A stretch of DNA of 64,000 bases from Candidula unifasciata. Taxonomy: Eukaryota; Mollusca; Gastropoda; Stylommatophora; Geomitridae. The translations under genes and the position numbers were made by a program. The stretch spans positions 12,501 to 76,500 of the forward strand of contig CAJHNH020001151.1 in the NCBI GenBank assembly GCA_905116865.2, given 5' to 3'. The notes under the pieces are model-generated. The model had not been told where the DNA came from. It did no database searches and saw only the letters and a list, made by a program, of their open reading frames with translations. Below are positions 40,501 to 51,871 of this stretch, piece by piece (the stretch's first letter is position 1; each line of letters starts with the position of its first letter).

Positions 40501-41059
40501 ATCTCTGAAGACAGCAACCCATTTTTATGGTGGTAAAAGTATACTTATTATTGCTTGCAAAATGTCATTTACTGTTCCATTATATATACAGTCATGGTAA
40601 GAACATATAATGAGCACAGAACAATGTAGAAACCACACAACGGGCCGATAGAATCTTAGAGCAATGACGACTAACTTACACATGTTATCAGAAAGTTATG
40701 TTATCTAAACATAATAGCATATTTATGATTCCCATACAGGCTCAGTCCCTTGATTCAGCAGCCATCCCAGCGCACGACTACTGTTCTCATATGAAGTGGT
40801 GGTTATGATGTCTCCTATCTTGACCCTGAAGATGGCAAAGCCATGTTTTGCGAGACTTCCAGGTCATATAGTTGGGTTAGCCTCAGAGGGCATGCTGAAG
40901 AACCTTACATCTCCTAACAATTTACTGAGGTAATTGGAAAAGATGAAGAAGCTGTGTTTTATCGCCTTGTTTTGTCCTATGGTAAAATCAAAAGTTTCAA
41001 GACAAGGTTTCCCGCTGTGAATCTAATTAATAAGGGCATAAAATATTCTGCACAATATA

Positions 41060-41226
41060 TTGGCCTGTATATTTTGCTGTGTAGCTGTCAGATGCTCACC
41101 TGCCCAGTCAAAGATCTAGTGTTCAATTCCACATCTATGCATATTTTTTTTCCCACACTTATCCCTGGATCCAAGGTCGACCCAGCCTAAAATAGATACC
41201 AGATAATGTCCAGGAAGTAAAGGAAT
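41060..41226 (+). mobile_element. SINE-T, left part of an interrupted copy
   Basis: gctgtcagatgctcacctgc, a B-box-like gttcaattccac, ccaaggtcgacccagcctaa, then aatgtccaggaagtaaagg, where it breaks. It resumes at about 41680. Confidence 0.65.
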
Positions 41227-41677
41227 ATGAACAATAAAAGAGCACTGTTCAACATAATATTCTTACCGATGCTATGCTATCAGTGTCAAACATGGGCATT
41301 GCCTTCCGAAGACAAGAAAAAATAGTCACGACAGAAAATAAAATGTTTACGAATCATACTAGGTATAACAAGGAAAGATCGACTTAGGAACAATCATATC
41401 AGGAGGAGAGTCGGAACAGAACCACTACTGAACTTTATAGGTAGACAACGGATCAAATGGTTTGGCCATGTAACCAGACTGGCATCATACAGGGCACCAC
41501 AGAGAGAAATGTTACACAGATAGAGCGGTAACAGAACCAGAGATCGACCCGGCCGAAGACCGACAGCAGGAATATCGAAGACACTAAAACGTTTTATATA
41601 AGAAGTGAACAGAAGGGCCTGTTCCAGATATCTCTTTCTGTCTGGATGCTGCGAAGCATTCCATTAGTGGAAAAAGC
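41227..41677 (+). mobile_element. LINE fragment inserted into SINE-T
   Basis: Encodes ALFNIIFLPMLCYQCQTWAL, CLRIILGITRKDRLRNNHIR, then RQRIKWFGHVTRLASYRAPQ and RPGRRPT. These are the post-RT motifs of a non-LTR ORF2 (YGxxTW, RILGVTRxDRxRNxxIR, KWFGHV). One internal stop is present. Both edges lie at an AGTAAA of the SINE. Confidence 0.7.
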
Positions 41678-41815
41678 AGTAGAGTAAACGTAACCAGCAT
41701 GCTGTTGACTACATAACCCATTGAGTGCCAATTGACCTTCAAATGTATAGCTCTTAAAAGTCTAGCACTATATGCCTGATGTGACAAAGGCATAATAAAA
41801 GGGCTTTTACTTATA
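41678..41815 (+). mobile_element. SINE-T, right part of the interrupted copy
   Basis: gagtaaacgtaaccagcatg, ctgttgactacataacccat, gagtgccaattgacc, then aaaagtctagcactatatgc and aaaagggcttttactt. It continues the consensus exactly where 41226 stopped. Confidence 0.65.
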
Positions 41816-41819
41816 TACT

Positions 41820-42380
41820 ACTGAATCTCATCAATGGATATATGGTGTTTTTTTCCTAATGAATATTCTCTGGAAGATAGAGGACGGCTGGGTCCAAACA
41901 CTGTGGTTGGATTCTCTGAGTAGGCCGCTGCTGACAAATATAAGTTTCACCATAGCCTGCTCGTGCTAGGTCACTAAGGCGTGCAAGGAAGGAAATGAGC
42001 ACACTGGGGTAAAGCTACTGTGGAGGGCGGACGAACTACGGACCAGGCTGATATTCTGAATCCTTTACGATAAGTAAGACGTTTGCAAGAACCAAGTAAT
42101 GACTGAATCTGTAACCGTGAGCAGACTGCACGAACAGCGTGTTGAAAGGGGTGTGGCCAGACAAGAGCACTATGCAGGAAGGCAATGTAGAATAAGAAAC
42201 CTACAAAGTACTGGTGTCATCAGCCGCTACATACTGCGGGGGGTCTAATGAGGAGGGATCCGAGCACTTACAGACTGAGTTTTTCGATGAGCAATAAATT
42301 ATCCACCAACTACTGATGGTTTGTTTCTGGAGTTTCAGCGAATTCTAGTTTTGTTTCCCCAGTTGTTATTCTGTATTCGT
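41820..42380. other. Intergenic, nothing recognised
   Basis: No family match. Moderately GC-rich, without an ORF of note. Confidence 0.3.
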
Positions 42381-42860
42381 TCCAGGAACTTAGCGTTACA
42401 GTTTTAATAACATTTAACGGTACCGACGAACCGACATAGAAAGAAGGCGACGCGTCGAAAACGTCCGCTGGCAGTTTAAGAATAAGCGAAGAGAAACCTG
42501 ATTCGCGTGGTTACGTGGTAAGATTTTACGGTTGCTTTTTAAAAAAACATTTTAGTGGAACCGGCGGCGATAAAAATATCGAAATCCCGAAGAAAATAAA
42601 TTGACAAGGGAACAACATGGCGCTAACTACTCCGATGACTCGGACTAGTCAAACAATTGCGACGTCTGCTCGAGTTTTCAGTGAGCACAGTTAGTAGTTA
42701 CAGTAGCACTTGATAGAATGCACTGCTTCAGAAATTTTAAAAACTTGACAGATTCGGTGCTACAGTCGTGATTGTCATCGTCGAGAAATAGAACGAAGAT
42801 AATTGAAATCTGTATGATATGCTGCTGACGAGTAGCGGCACCACCACCCCCCCCCCCACT
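42380..42860 (+). promoter_or_regulatory. CpG-containing candidate promoter / 5' exon of the lark-like gene
   Basis: This stretch holds more CpG (gcgacgcgtcgaaaacgtcc, cgcgtggttacgtgg, gcgacgtctgctcgag) than its surroundings. A good donor ACGTG/GTAAGA stands at 42517/42518. The coding start of the lark-like gene (48007) sits only 12 nt after an acceptor, so a separate upstream non-coding exon is required. A Kozak-like AACATGGCG with a 25-codon frame (42617-42694) could be an upstream ORF. The link to the gene is inference. Confidence 0.35.
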
Positions 42861-42864
42861 TTTT

Positions 42865-43790
42865 CCCCCATCTCCTTTTCCAGTGATTGTTATGATCCAC
42901 TTCTGACTTCAGAAGTCTACTTCTGCCTCAAATATTTTTTATAAATATAACTTATCTCACGACAATTTTTCGTAAAGTCGGCGAGAATTTTAATATTGTT
43001 GTCACGTTTACTACTTATAATAGACGTTTTTAAATGTGGTGGCATCAGAATTTGATGTCGGACCTCTCACCATAACACCTTACTAAATAGATAGAAATAT
43101 TTCATGCCACCTCAGACGTCAGCTGGCGTCAGGTCTGAATTCAAGCCCTTTTGTTGGTCATGAAAAGGTACACATAAATTTGTTTCAAACAGATATCATA
43201 ATTTTCATTCAATGTTAAATCCTAGGGTATAAATATGAATAAGTTTTCCTGGTAAGAGAGCAGAATATCATCAATATGAAAGTATAAATTTAGGCTTATA
43301 GAAAAGTGCAGGCCACAAATTTCAGTCTCACAACAGAACACAGTAAACTTAGATCCACGCCATAATGTATTGTATAGTGTTGGCACTGCCACACATGGTT
43401 GTGGTACATCAAAGCCAATTTCAAATCATGTGTTACCAGATTACCCAGACTTTGCTGGTTAAATAAAAAGAGGAAATATGACTCAGAGGAATGACCCTTC
43501 AAGACGCACTATAAGGCGGCAGTGAATACCTGAAGGGTGCTATCCTTTTTTGTTATCCGTGCTGAAATAGATGCATAGCAAGAAGAAGGTTTTCTGGTTG
43601 GTCCTCTGGCTTCCCCTAATGGTCACTAGGGCTATTTGTATTGTCACTTTGAGTGTAGTTAATTCACAGTTTGTCATCCAGGTTTTTTTCCCTTCACTTT
43701 ACATACAGTTGATGGAAATTCATCATTGTAAAATCATGCCAGATATATTTGTAATATTTTTTTTTACCATTGTGAACTCTTGCTTGCTTG
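42865..43790. other. Intergenic / possible intron, nothing recognised
   Basis: No clear repeat family or ORF with motifs. If the 5' exon above is right, this lies in the first intron of the lark-like gene. Confidence 0.3.
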
Positions 43791-43796
43791 CTAGTT

Positions 43797-44410
43797 GTAC
43801 CCCACCAGAGCATCACACAAGCGATAAACACCCGATGACACAGAGTAACACCATGTGGATGAGGATCACCCGTGGAGAGGTCCCAGAAACCCCTTTAAGT
43901 CGTTATGGCCCAGCTATACTCAGGGCTCCTGGCAAAAGCCAGGGTGGGGCTTCGGCTATCTTCTGAATAACGGTCCGAAATTATCGAGGCCGAAAATATA
44001 CCCTAACAGAGCCTCAGTCACGTGTCAATTGCGAACTTCCAGTGACTTAAATTGCGCACTTCCGGCGACTTCCGCCACCGCCGAGAGTATCCCCCACGCC
44101 GCTTACACGGCGTGGATTGGGGCTAAACTAAATGGCTGGGACTCATGAGCAGCAGATTCCTCATCTGCAGCTTCCTTCATTTTATTTGCTCGTGAGTCCC
44201 AGCCATCTAGTTCAGCCCCAATCCACGCCGCTTGAGCGGTGTGGGGGATACTCTCAGCGGTGGCTGCATAGTCCCCGGAAGTGCGCAATAGACACCTGAC
44301 TGAGGCTCTGTTAGGGTATATTTTTGGCCTCGATAATTTGGGACCGTTATTCGGAAGATAGCCGGGGCTTCAAATAACGCAAAATTGCATCCCACATGGG
44401 GACTTCTTAG
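43797..44410 (+). mobile_element. SINE-B copy split by a foldback element
   Basis: accccaccagagcatcacac, aagcgataaacacccgatga, ggcaaaagccagggtgg on the left. On the right aataacgcaaaattgcatcc and cacatggggac resume. Compared with 25085-25275, about 410 bp plus an 8-bp duplication are extra. Confidence 0.75.
43954..44363. mobile_element. Foldback MITE with 8-bp target duplication
   Basis: A 410-bp element between two GGGGCTTC octamers (43946-43953 and 44364-44371). The ends are inverted: GGCTATCTTC at the left and its complement at the right. Homology continues nearly to the centre, leaving a loop of about 30 nt near 44156-44186. The left arm has a ~23-bp internal duplication (acttcc..gcgcacttcc) missing from the right. 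An 8-bp target duplication fits hAT, P or Merlin groups; I do not assign one. Confidence 0.85.
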
Positions 44411-44619
44411 ATATTATGTGAACTCTTTCAGTACCAGTGAACTTACATTCCTTGGTAACTAAACAGGGTATTTATTGACGTTTCTGTCTCATCATTCTCT
44501 TGTCTTAATCCTTTCTCTTCATATTGCTTGAGTCCTAGAATAGTCTTTTTCAATTCCTTAACAAAAAACAAATTACATCTAAGAACACACACAATTATAT
44601 AGCAGTTTTAATAATTTCT

Positions 44620-44800
44620 TCCTCTTTGTGTTCACTGGCTGTAAATTCTCTTGGTAAGTTCTGGTTATTCGTCCACTTCAGGACTTAGCCTTGTTCCAGA
44701 ACTTGAGTTTTGAGTGCACATCCATTTTACAAATCTAGCTTATTTTTATGCAGGCTGTTGGGTTTCACACATCTCAGGCACTATGACTTTGTAGGAAACA
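44620..44800 (-). mobile_element. SINE-A copy
   Basis: cttcctctttgtgttcactg, taagttctggttattcgtcc, gagttttgagtgcacatcca, ggaaacacccagac. A further short piece lies at 45395-45445 (cattggctgtaaacttcggc). Confidence 0.65.
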
Positions 44801-44809
44801 CCCAGACAA

Positions 44810-45390
44810 GGTGAAAACATAAGAATTAATCCTTTCACCCCTGTAACCTAGACAAAAACATTGCCAGAATAGTGTATTTCCCATTTTTCTGGAATTCCCA
44901 AAACAAAACAACAAAATTCCTTAAGAAACAACAATTTTATGCGTAACCTAAGAAAAAAAAATTGTAAAACAAACAATTTAAAGACTAGAAGTAAACAAAA
45001 ATGTCAAACAGATAAAGGAAAGTAATCAGTAAAAATGAATACTCAAAACAATGTTTTCCTGTATGCTTGAAGGGTGAAACTAAGTATTGTCATTCCATGT
45101 GAATGTATGTCTTTAATATCATTAATCCATATTCTCTTGCTTAAATTACAACTCTGTGACGATAGCTTATCATCACTGTAAACTGAAAGAATGTAAGTGG
45201 TCCCCCCACAATAAATGGGAATGTTTTGTGCACAGATGCAGGGAAAGAGGAGTTCAAATATGCCTACAGCTCTGGGTATACATTCAGCTACAAACTTTAA
45301 TGTAAAACAATAAAAGCTTTTACCTTTTATAGTCAAGAACCTGCTTTTGATATTTGAAAACTGTTGCATGCCTGACTTGTTGAATTAACA
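44810..45390. other. Intergenic / possible intron, nothing recognised
   Basis: An AT-rich stretch with a 108-codon minus frame (45043-45369) that shows no motif. At 45450-45495 a 21-bp unit (ctagaaaaaagactctt) is directly repeated. Confidence 0.3.
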
Positions 45391-45539
45391 CTTCTTAGCA
45401 TTCATTGGCTGTAAACTTCGGCAGAAAGTTCTGGTTGTTCATCCCCTAGAAAAAAGACTCTTTTTCATCTAGAAAAAAGACTCTTGCTAAAATGAGCACA
45501 CAGGGGGGATAAAAGGACATATATATATGCCAGGTTTAG

Positions 45540-47330
45540 AGACTTTCTTTACAGACACTGTGAGAGAGTCAGACTGGAAGAACACAAGAGCAAGCTGGTC
45601 AGGTTACAGAAGGTGTCCCCCAGGGAGGTGTTATATCCCCTACCCTGTTTATTTTTTTCATCAGTGACCTCCCAAAACAGTTCACAACTTACATTCACAA
45701 GGCCCTACATGCAGATGATCTGGCCATATGGACCCAAGCTGAACATTTAGGAACAACTAAAACAAGGAAGCTTTAAATACGGTTAAGAAATAGACAGACT
45801 CTTGGGGAATCAAAATAAAGCAGACCAAAACTGTCTCAATGCTCTTCTCTCTTTCCACAAAGCTAGAACAAGTTGATCTGTACCTGGTAGGCAACATCCT
45901 TCCCAAAAAAAGAAAAACCAACATTTGGGAGTAAAATTCGACAAAAGGCTTACCTGGGGCCCCACATTGAAGACACCCAATTGAAAGCTACCCTGAGGCT
46001 CAGAGTTATTAAGAAACTTACTGGAACAAGCTAGGGTGCAGATGCCAACATTGTATGGCAAGTATACACTGGATACGTACGGCCAAAACTGGAGTATGGC
46101 ATGGGAGCATACTCGACTGCAGCCAAATCAAACCTACACAAACTGGACAAAAAACAGAACACTGGTCTCTGAATCATCACTAGAGGTATGAGAAGCACAC
46201 CAACAAATGGCCTCCAGAGCTTTAACCTTCGAAGAGAAGAAAAAGTACTTACCCTAACATAAATATTTTAATGCATGAACAACCCCACACACAAAATAGC
46301 AAACAATTTAACTAAAAACTGACTGAAAAGACAGAGCTTTCACCATCTATCAAAATTGAACAACGGAAAAAACAGTGACTCCTTTCTAAAGATCCTTCAG
46401 GGTGGCAGATGATCCGGGCACACAGCATAGACCTACAGCCTAACTATACACACAACAACAATCCCAGGCATAGACAGAAAGGCTGAAAAATGTGATCTAG
46501 TACTACATGCATAGACCCTTGAACATGTCTACAACTCTTACTCCAAAACCCAAATGGACACATGTATACACCAAAGGATCATTGGAAGGTGCAGAAAAAA
46601 TGGAAGCTCTGGATCAGTCATGCTGCAAGATGGGACCACAATAGAAACGTCATGCGCCTCCAGAAGACTCAACAAACTTCAGATCAGCAAGCAATTTTTG
46701 ATTCAGCCAAAGTACTTGAGGAAGGAAAAATAAAAAACAGCAAAATTGTTTTCCTTTGTGACAGCATGTCAGTCCTCCAGGCGACAGAGGGATCCACGAG
46801 ACAACATGAAGATAGAACTGACGTGCCAGCTAAACAGACTCTCAGAAAACAAATTGTTCTCCAGTGGATCCTGGCTCACTGCGGCATACCAGGAAATTAG
46901 TTAGCAGACAGACTTGCAAAAAATAGAACAAAGGAGAAACAACACACTTATTCATTGTCATTACCAGAAATCAAAACAGTCATCAATGGAAAATACAAGA
47001 AATTGTGGATAGAACAAACTAACAGTAAACACTCAACAAGACCACATCAGCAACATACAACAATTTTCCATCTACGAACAAGGCACCGCAGGCTCAGCTA
47101 CTGCTTGTATAAAATAAAGATTGTACAGTCCCCAAAGTGTGCCTGTCAGATAGGACCACAAACACCTGAGCACATTCTGCAGACCTGCCCATTCTACCTA
47201 CAACTTCAAAAAGACAAAGAGCAAAGTGTGCAGAGCAAGCTATGGAGAGCTGACATGCAAGGTAATAGAGGCAACCCACCTGATGATCTGATCTGAGCAT
47301 ACAAAACCAAACACACAAAAAAGAAGATAA
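45540..47330 (+). mobile_element. LINE-A, longest copy (RT and RNase H)
   Basis: RT palm: GVPQGGVISPTLFIFFISDL, then HADDLAIWTQAE, where ADD is the catalytic pair. Next, LEYGMGAYSTAAKSNL-like and TKLDKKQNTGL-type thumb sequence. RNase H: KIVFLCDSMSVLQAT, IVLQWILAHCGIPGN, then TAG (46898-46900), LADRLAKN. C-terminus: FHLRTRHRRLSYCLYKIKI, SPKCACQIGPQTPEHILQTC. The 3' tail is AAAAAAGAAGATAAAG. Many stops; the RT N-terminus is lost. Confidence 0.85.
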
Positions 47331-47379
47331 AGAATAGCCAGTTTCACCATTCAAAGCCAAGACTAACATATCTTCACCT

Positions 47380-47600
47380 AATATGGTACCTTTCCTTTAG
47401 AAGGAGGCTGAGAGAGGGATCTTACTGTATCGGTAACACATAGTCTTGAAATAATGGGTAGGCTTTGTGCTGTGGAAAGGAGAAACTTCATCCCTGGTCC
47501 TAATTGTCAGTGCTATAAGCTGTTGATTTCCTTGCCCCTCTGCAGTTCAAGGGATGACTAACAAGTCGCCAGCAGCTGGCACCATTATTATTAGCATACT
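47380..47600 (+). repeat. Dispersed repeat shared with 16030-16230
   Basis: tacctttcctttagaaggag, gagagggatc, taggctttgtgctgtggaaa, catccctggtcctaattg. No coding signal. Confidence 0.5.
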
Positions 47601-47880
47601 TCTTCTTCTTTGCGCCCACCAGCTGTAAACTCTGGTGGAAAGTTCTGGCTGTTCATCCACTTCTGAGTGTTGCATATACATCCATTTAACAGATCTGACA
47701 TATTTGTGTGCAGACTGTTGGTTCCTTGCCTCTCAGGCAGATCCACTCCGACTTCTAAGGAAGCTCCCAATTAGTTTACTTTTATGACATGCTTTTGGGT
47801 GGGCAGTGCATCTATTCTTGTTTTCCCTATAATAAGGCACTGGAACCCACACAGAGGTATCAGAATACTGCACTGGCTGC
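47601..47880 (-). mobile_element. SINE-A copy
   Basis: TTC run, then cgcccaccagctgtaaactc, gtggaaagttctggctgttc, gttgcatatacatccattta, cttgcctctcaggcagatcc, gacatgcttttgggtgggca. It ends about 115 bp before the lark-like coding exon 1. Confidence 0.75.
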
Positions 47881-48006
47881 TGAAGATAGGGATGATGATC
47901 TCATAAGTATACCGTAGTTTTGTTTCGCAGTGAATAATTTTTTACATTAACAATAGAGATTTAACATGAAATTAAGGACTTTTTATTTTTTCAGCATGTT
48001 TGAGCC

Positions 48007-48141
48007 ATGGCTAAGATAACCACCACAAAACTTTATGTGGGCAACCTTCCAAGTGATGCAGACAAAGATGAACTAGAAGAGGAGTTCAGAAAATTTGGTT
48101 CTGTTGTTGAGTTTGATATTCTCAAAGACTATGGCTTTGTT
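48007..48141 (+). CDS. lark-like gene, coding exon 1
   Basis: 45 codons from [14 protein letters not shown] to KDYGFV. The donor is GTAAGT at 48142, phase 0. The exon itself starts at 47995. It carries RNP2 and the first half of RNP1. Confidence 0.9.
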
Positions 48142-51100
48142 GTAAGTTGCTATTTTAAATCAGCATTCTTGGAGTAGTATGTATGTGTGCATGAGAGAGA
48201 GAGAGAGAGATTCAGGCATGCAGGTGAAGTTTTTCACAGAAGTCACAGTATTTGAAATCTTCCTACTCCACTCATACACTTGCTGGGCTGACAGGCATGC
48301 ATCACTGTACTAGACCATCATTTGCCAGTGAATATTGCAGGTTTCACCCCTTTTTATTCTGCTTTTGTGACCCCCCAATGCAGTAAAGAACCTCAACCAA
48401 CTCCCACCAAGTCATTTTATCTGTTGTTATCGCATGCAGCTTTCCTCAGGTCCTCCCCATCTTTTTTAACTTTGCTCTCTAGCTCCCTTCTCCATGTGTT
48501 TTTTTGGTCTTCATTTATTTTTGGCTGCTGAAGATGGGGATGGAGCACGTATGACATTGCCTCGAGAGCTGTGATGTCATTTCTTGACTCAGCACACAAC
48601 TCAGCTCAACTATTTCTATGCGCCTGTGGATTCCACCGCGAAGACATTATAGTTATACTGTTCTCAGGTTTTCTTAGCGTGTAAACTATCCAAGGCAGCA
48701 TCTTTTCTTCACCTCTTGGTCTACTGGAACCTGTTTAGTTCTCTCCCAAAGCTGTACATTAGTGATTGTATCATACCACCACAAATTACTTAGTGATATG
48801 AAAGCTTCTTTCACCTTTTGTATTCATATTTTAAAATCTTTTGTCAGTTCACCCCTTTACCAATCAGAAAGCAGATAAGAAAACACTGCTTCTCTTTGCT
48901 TCATGTCAAAAGTGGGCGGCCATCTTTAAACTTATTGTGATGTCACTCTGTTCTCACCATGATGTCATATGCTTACCACTGTTGACCTCCATAACAACAG
49001 TATTGAAGCCCACTGTAGAACACTTTTCATAAAGAAAGAAAACAACCAGTACAGTAATTTTAAGTTTTTGTTTCTAAAAAAAAAAAATCTAAAACTGTTG
49101 TGTATTATGTTTTTGTGTGTGTGTGTTTTTTTTGGTTTAGTTATTCTGAATTAAGCTTTAAGGCGGGGAAAAGGGACCTTCACTTTTACCTATTCTGAAT
49201 TAACTGAACATCTTTTGCAGTGTTTGAGAAAGTCGGCCTACTTTAGAGCTTTCATTTAAACTTAGAATTTAAAAAGTTGAATTATCTTGTAAATTGTTTG
49301 TTCCTTTCCCCAGCACTTTGAGAATGAGGCAGAAGCCAAAGAAGCAGTAGAAGCTTTGGATGGGACAATGCACCATGGAAACAAAATCAAAGTGGAGGTT
49401 ATAACATTTTTCTTCAGAAACATAGTTGTTTTTATGTCACAGTTTCATAAATTCCTTAATATGAATTTTCTTGACAGCAGAGGTTGTCATAATACTGCCT
49501 TAAGCTGTTTAAAAGTTAATAATAAGGTATTCTTAAGTAGTAACAGACATAATAATTAGGTAAGGTTACTAGTGTTTTGTTACTATCAAACTGAAATAAA
49601 ATTGTTAATGTCTTTCTCAACTCTGTTGAGTTGAGTCAAGAATTTACATCACATCATTCAGGGCATTCCCATGTGTGCTCCATCCTCATCTTTAGCAGCC
49701 AGTGCAGAGTTCCAGTACTAATGGTACTGGTCACAATCTGTTTATATGTCCGTCTTGCCTTTCCTCTGAGTGCAGTGAGCTGGCCAGACCCTCTGGTTAC
49801 ACCCAGGTGCCTCATTCTCTCCAGGCATTCTCTCTGTGTGTTCTGTTATAAATCCTAACATTTTTCCATGTTAATTATAACTAAAATATTTTTTGTAAAC
49901 TACAAAACAAACCCCTCAAAAAAATTAACCTAGAACTATTTGTTTTCAAGAGCAGTTTGTACATCTGCTTTAAAAATCCTATTAACAGGGTAACATATGC
50001 ATTTGATTACAGATTAAGAACACATTCTGAACAAAGCATATCTCCATACTTTCTATTTCTCAAAGTTCTTTTTAATAGTGCTTGGAATTTCTCTTTGTTT
50101 CCTCTTTTTAATCACATTTTTGTTTTAAGATTGAGGGTAGGGGGTCTTGTTTTATATATAAGGGATTGGGGGGGGGGGGGGGGGGGCTGTTTACCTGAAA
50201 AGGGTTTATTACCACTGGCATAAAGGCTCTTCAAGCCTAGACAGTATTTAGATTGGCAGCTGTCTTGACGTCTGTGTAGAGGCATGTAACATTGTTGTCA
50301 GGGTGTGTTATATGTCAGCTGCCCATGTGGGTTCCGGAGCCCCATTTTGGTGGAAACGAATAAGCACCTTTTCCCGCCATCACTCCTGAACAGGCATGTT
50401 ATAAAAAGTGACTAATTTAAGGTTTGCTAAAACTGGATGTGTTAGGTCAAAAGGCATAGAAGTTACAGCCTTACCGAAACCACAACTCAATGTGCCAACT
50501 GCTCTTTGAAGGGTGAATGCAGAAAGAGAGACTGTATCATCACTGTCCATATGGACTGCCTGTATTCAAGCCTAGTTTGGTTGTGTTTACTCCATTAGTT
50601 TCAGGTATTACATTGTTGTGAGAATCTAAAAGAAAAAGGCTCACAGTGTAATAAAAATTATAATGATCAGAAACTGTTTACAGAATGTCTTGTCTGAAGT
50701 TTGTAGATGAAAGTTTTCTTCTATTAAACACTTTTTTTTTAAAGTAAGTAAAAATATAGACCCTTTTATGCCAGTGATGCAATCTAGCTTATGATGCTAG
50801 ATTTGTATTTTGAACATCAGTTGGCATTCAGTAAGTGTTGCCAACATCGTACTGGGCACCTTCACTTCGGACCATTTTTGGCTGGGTCAAACTTGGAGCC
50901 AAAGTAAATTTTAGGAACAAATCAGCCATAATGTGCTTTTGAACACAGGACCTTTGGGCTAGCATCTAGCCTCTACACTACCATGGCTTTAGGTTTTAGG
51001 TTTAATACATCAAATCAACATCATGGCACAAGGGTAGCAACTAGGGCTGTACCGAATAGTGATTTTTACTATTCAGCCGAATACGAATAGCGGGACCAAC

Positions 51101-51815
51101 TATTCGGCAGAATACGAATAGTGTATCATCATCATCAGGTGCCTTGCCGACTGGCGTTGGGAATTTTGCCTCGCCACAATCTGCATGTATCAGTTCGTGT
51201 GCTGATACACCTCCATGACATGCAACAGGACTGTCAAGAATCTTCTCTCGTTGTCTTTCTCTATCTCTCCTTCCACAGATCTATCCAGTGGTCACCACAT
51301 GTTCCATTTTCCCTCTTATCATAACATGGCTGAAAAATGATGCCTGTCTCCTTCTGATGTCTATGATTAATTGTCTTCGGGCTCCCACCTCTTTCAAAAC
51401 CTCTTAGTTGCTTTTTTTGGTTGTCCAAGGTATTTTTAGCATTGTTCTGTAAAACCACACCTCTGTGGCCTCAAGAAATTGTTTGGCCTGCCTACCGATT
51501 GTCCAGGACTCACAGCCGTATGTTAAAACTGGATGTATGTAGCAAGCAAGAATTCTTTTTCTCAGCTTCAATGACAAAGATATAATGCATCAGATGTTCT
51601 TCATTTTACAAAATGCAGTTTTTGCCTGTCCCATTCTGTTTTTTTTTTTTCAGTAATGCATCTTCTATCTGATGTTATCCATTTGCCAAATTTGCATTTA
51701 AATCATGGTTTGCTCGGCCTTTCGTTCGATGTAATTTAAATGCACCTTCATATTCCGTTAGCAATATCTTCAAATTTGATTTGGGCAAAGACACCCTGAA
51801 AGAACGAAAAAATAA

Positions 51816-51871
<56 letters not shown>

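Noticed and set aside
43855..44395. Overlapping 60-97-codon frames on both strands
   Set aside because: They lie in the arms of the foldback element and mirror each other.
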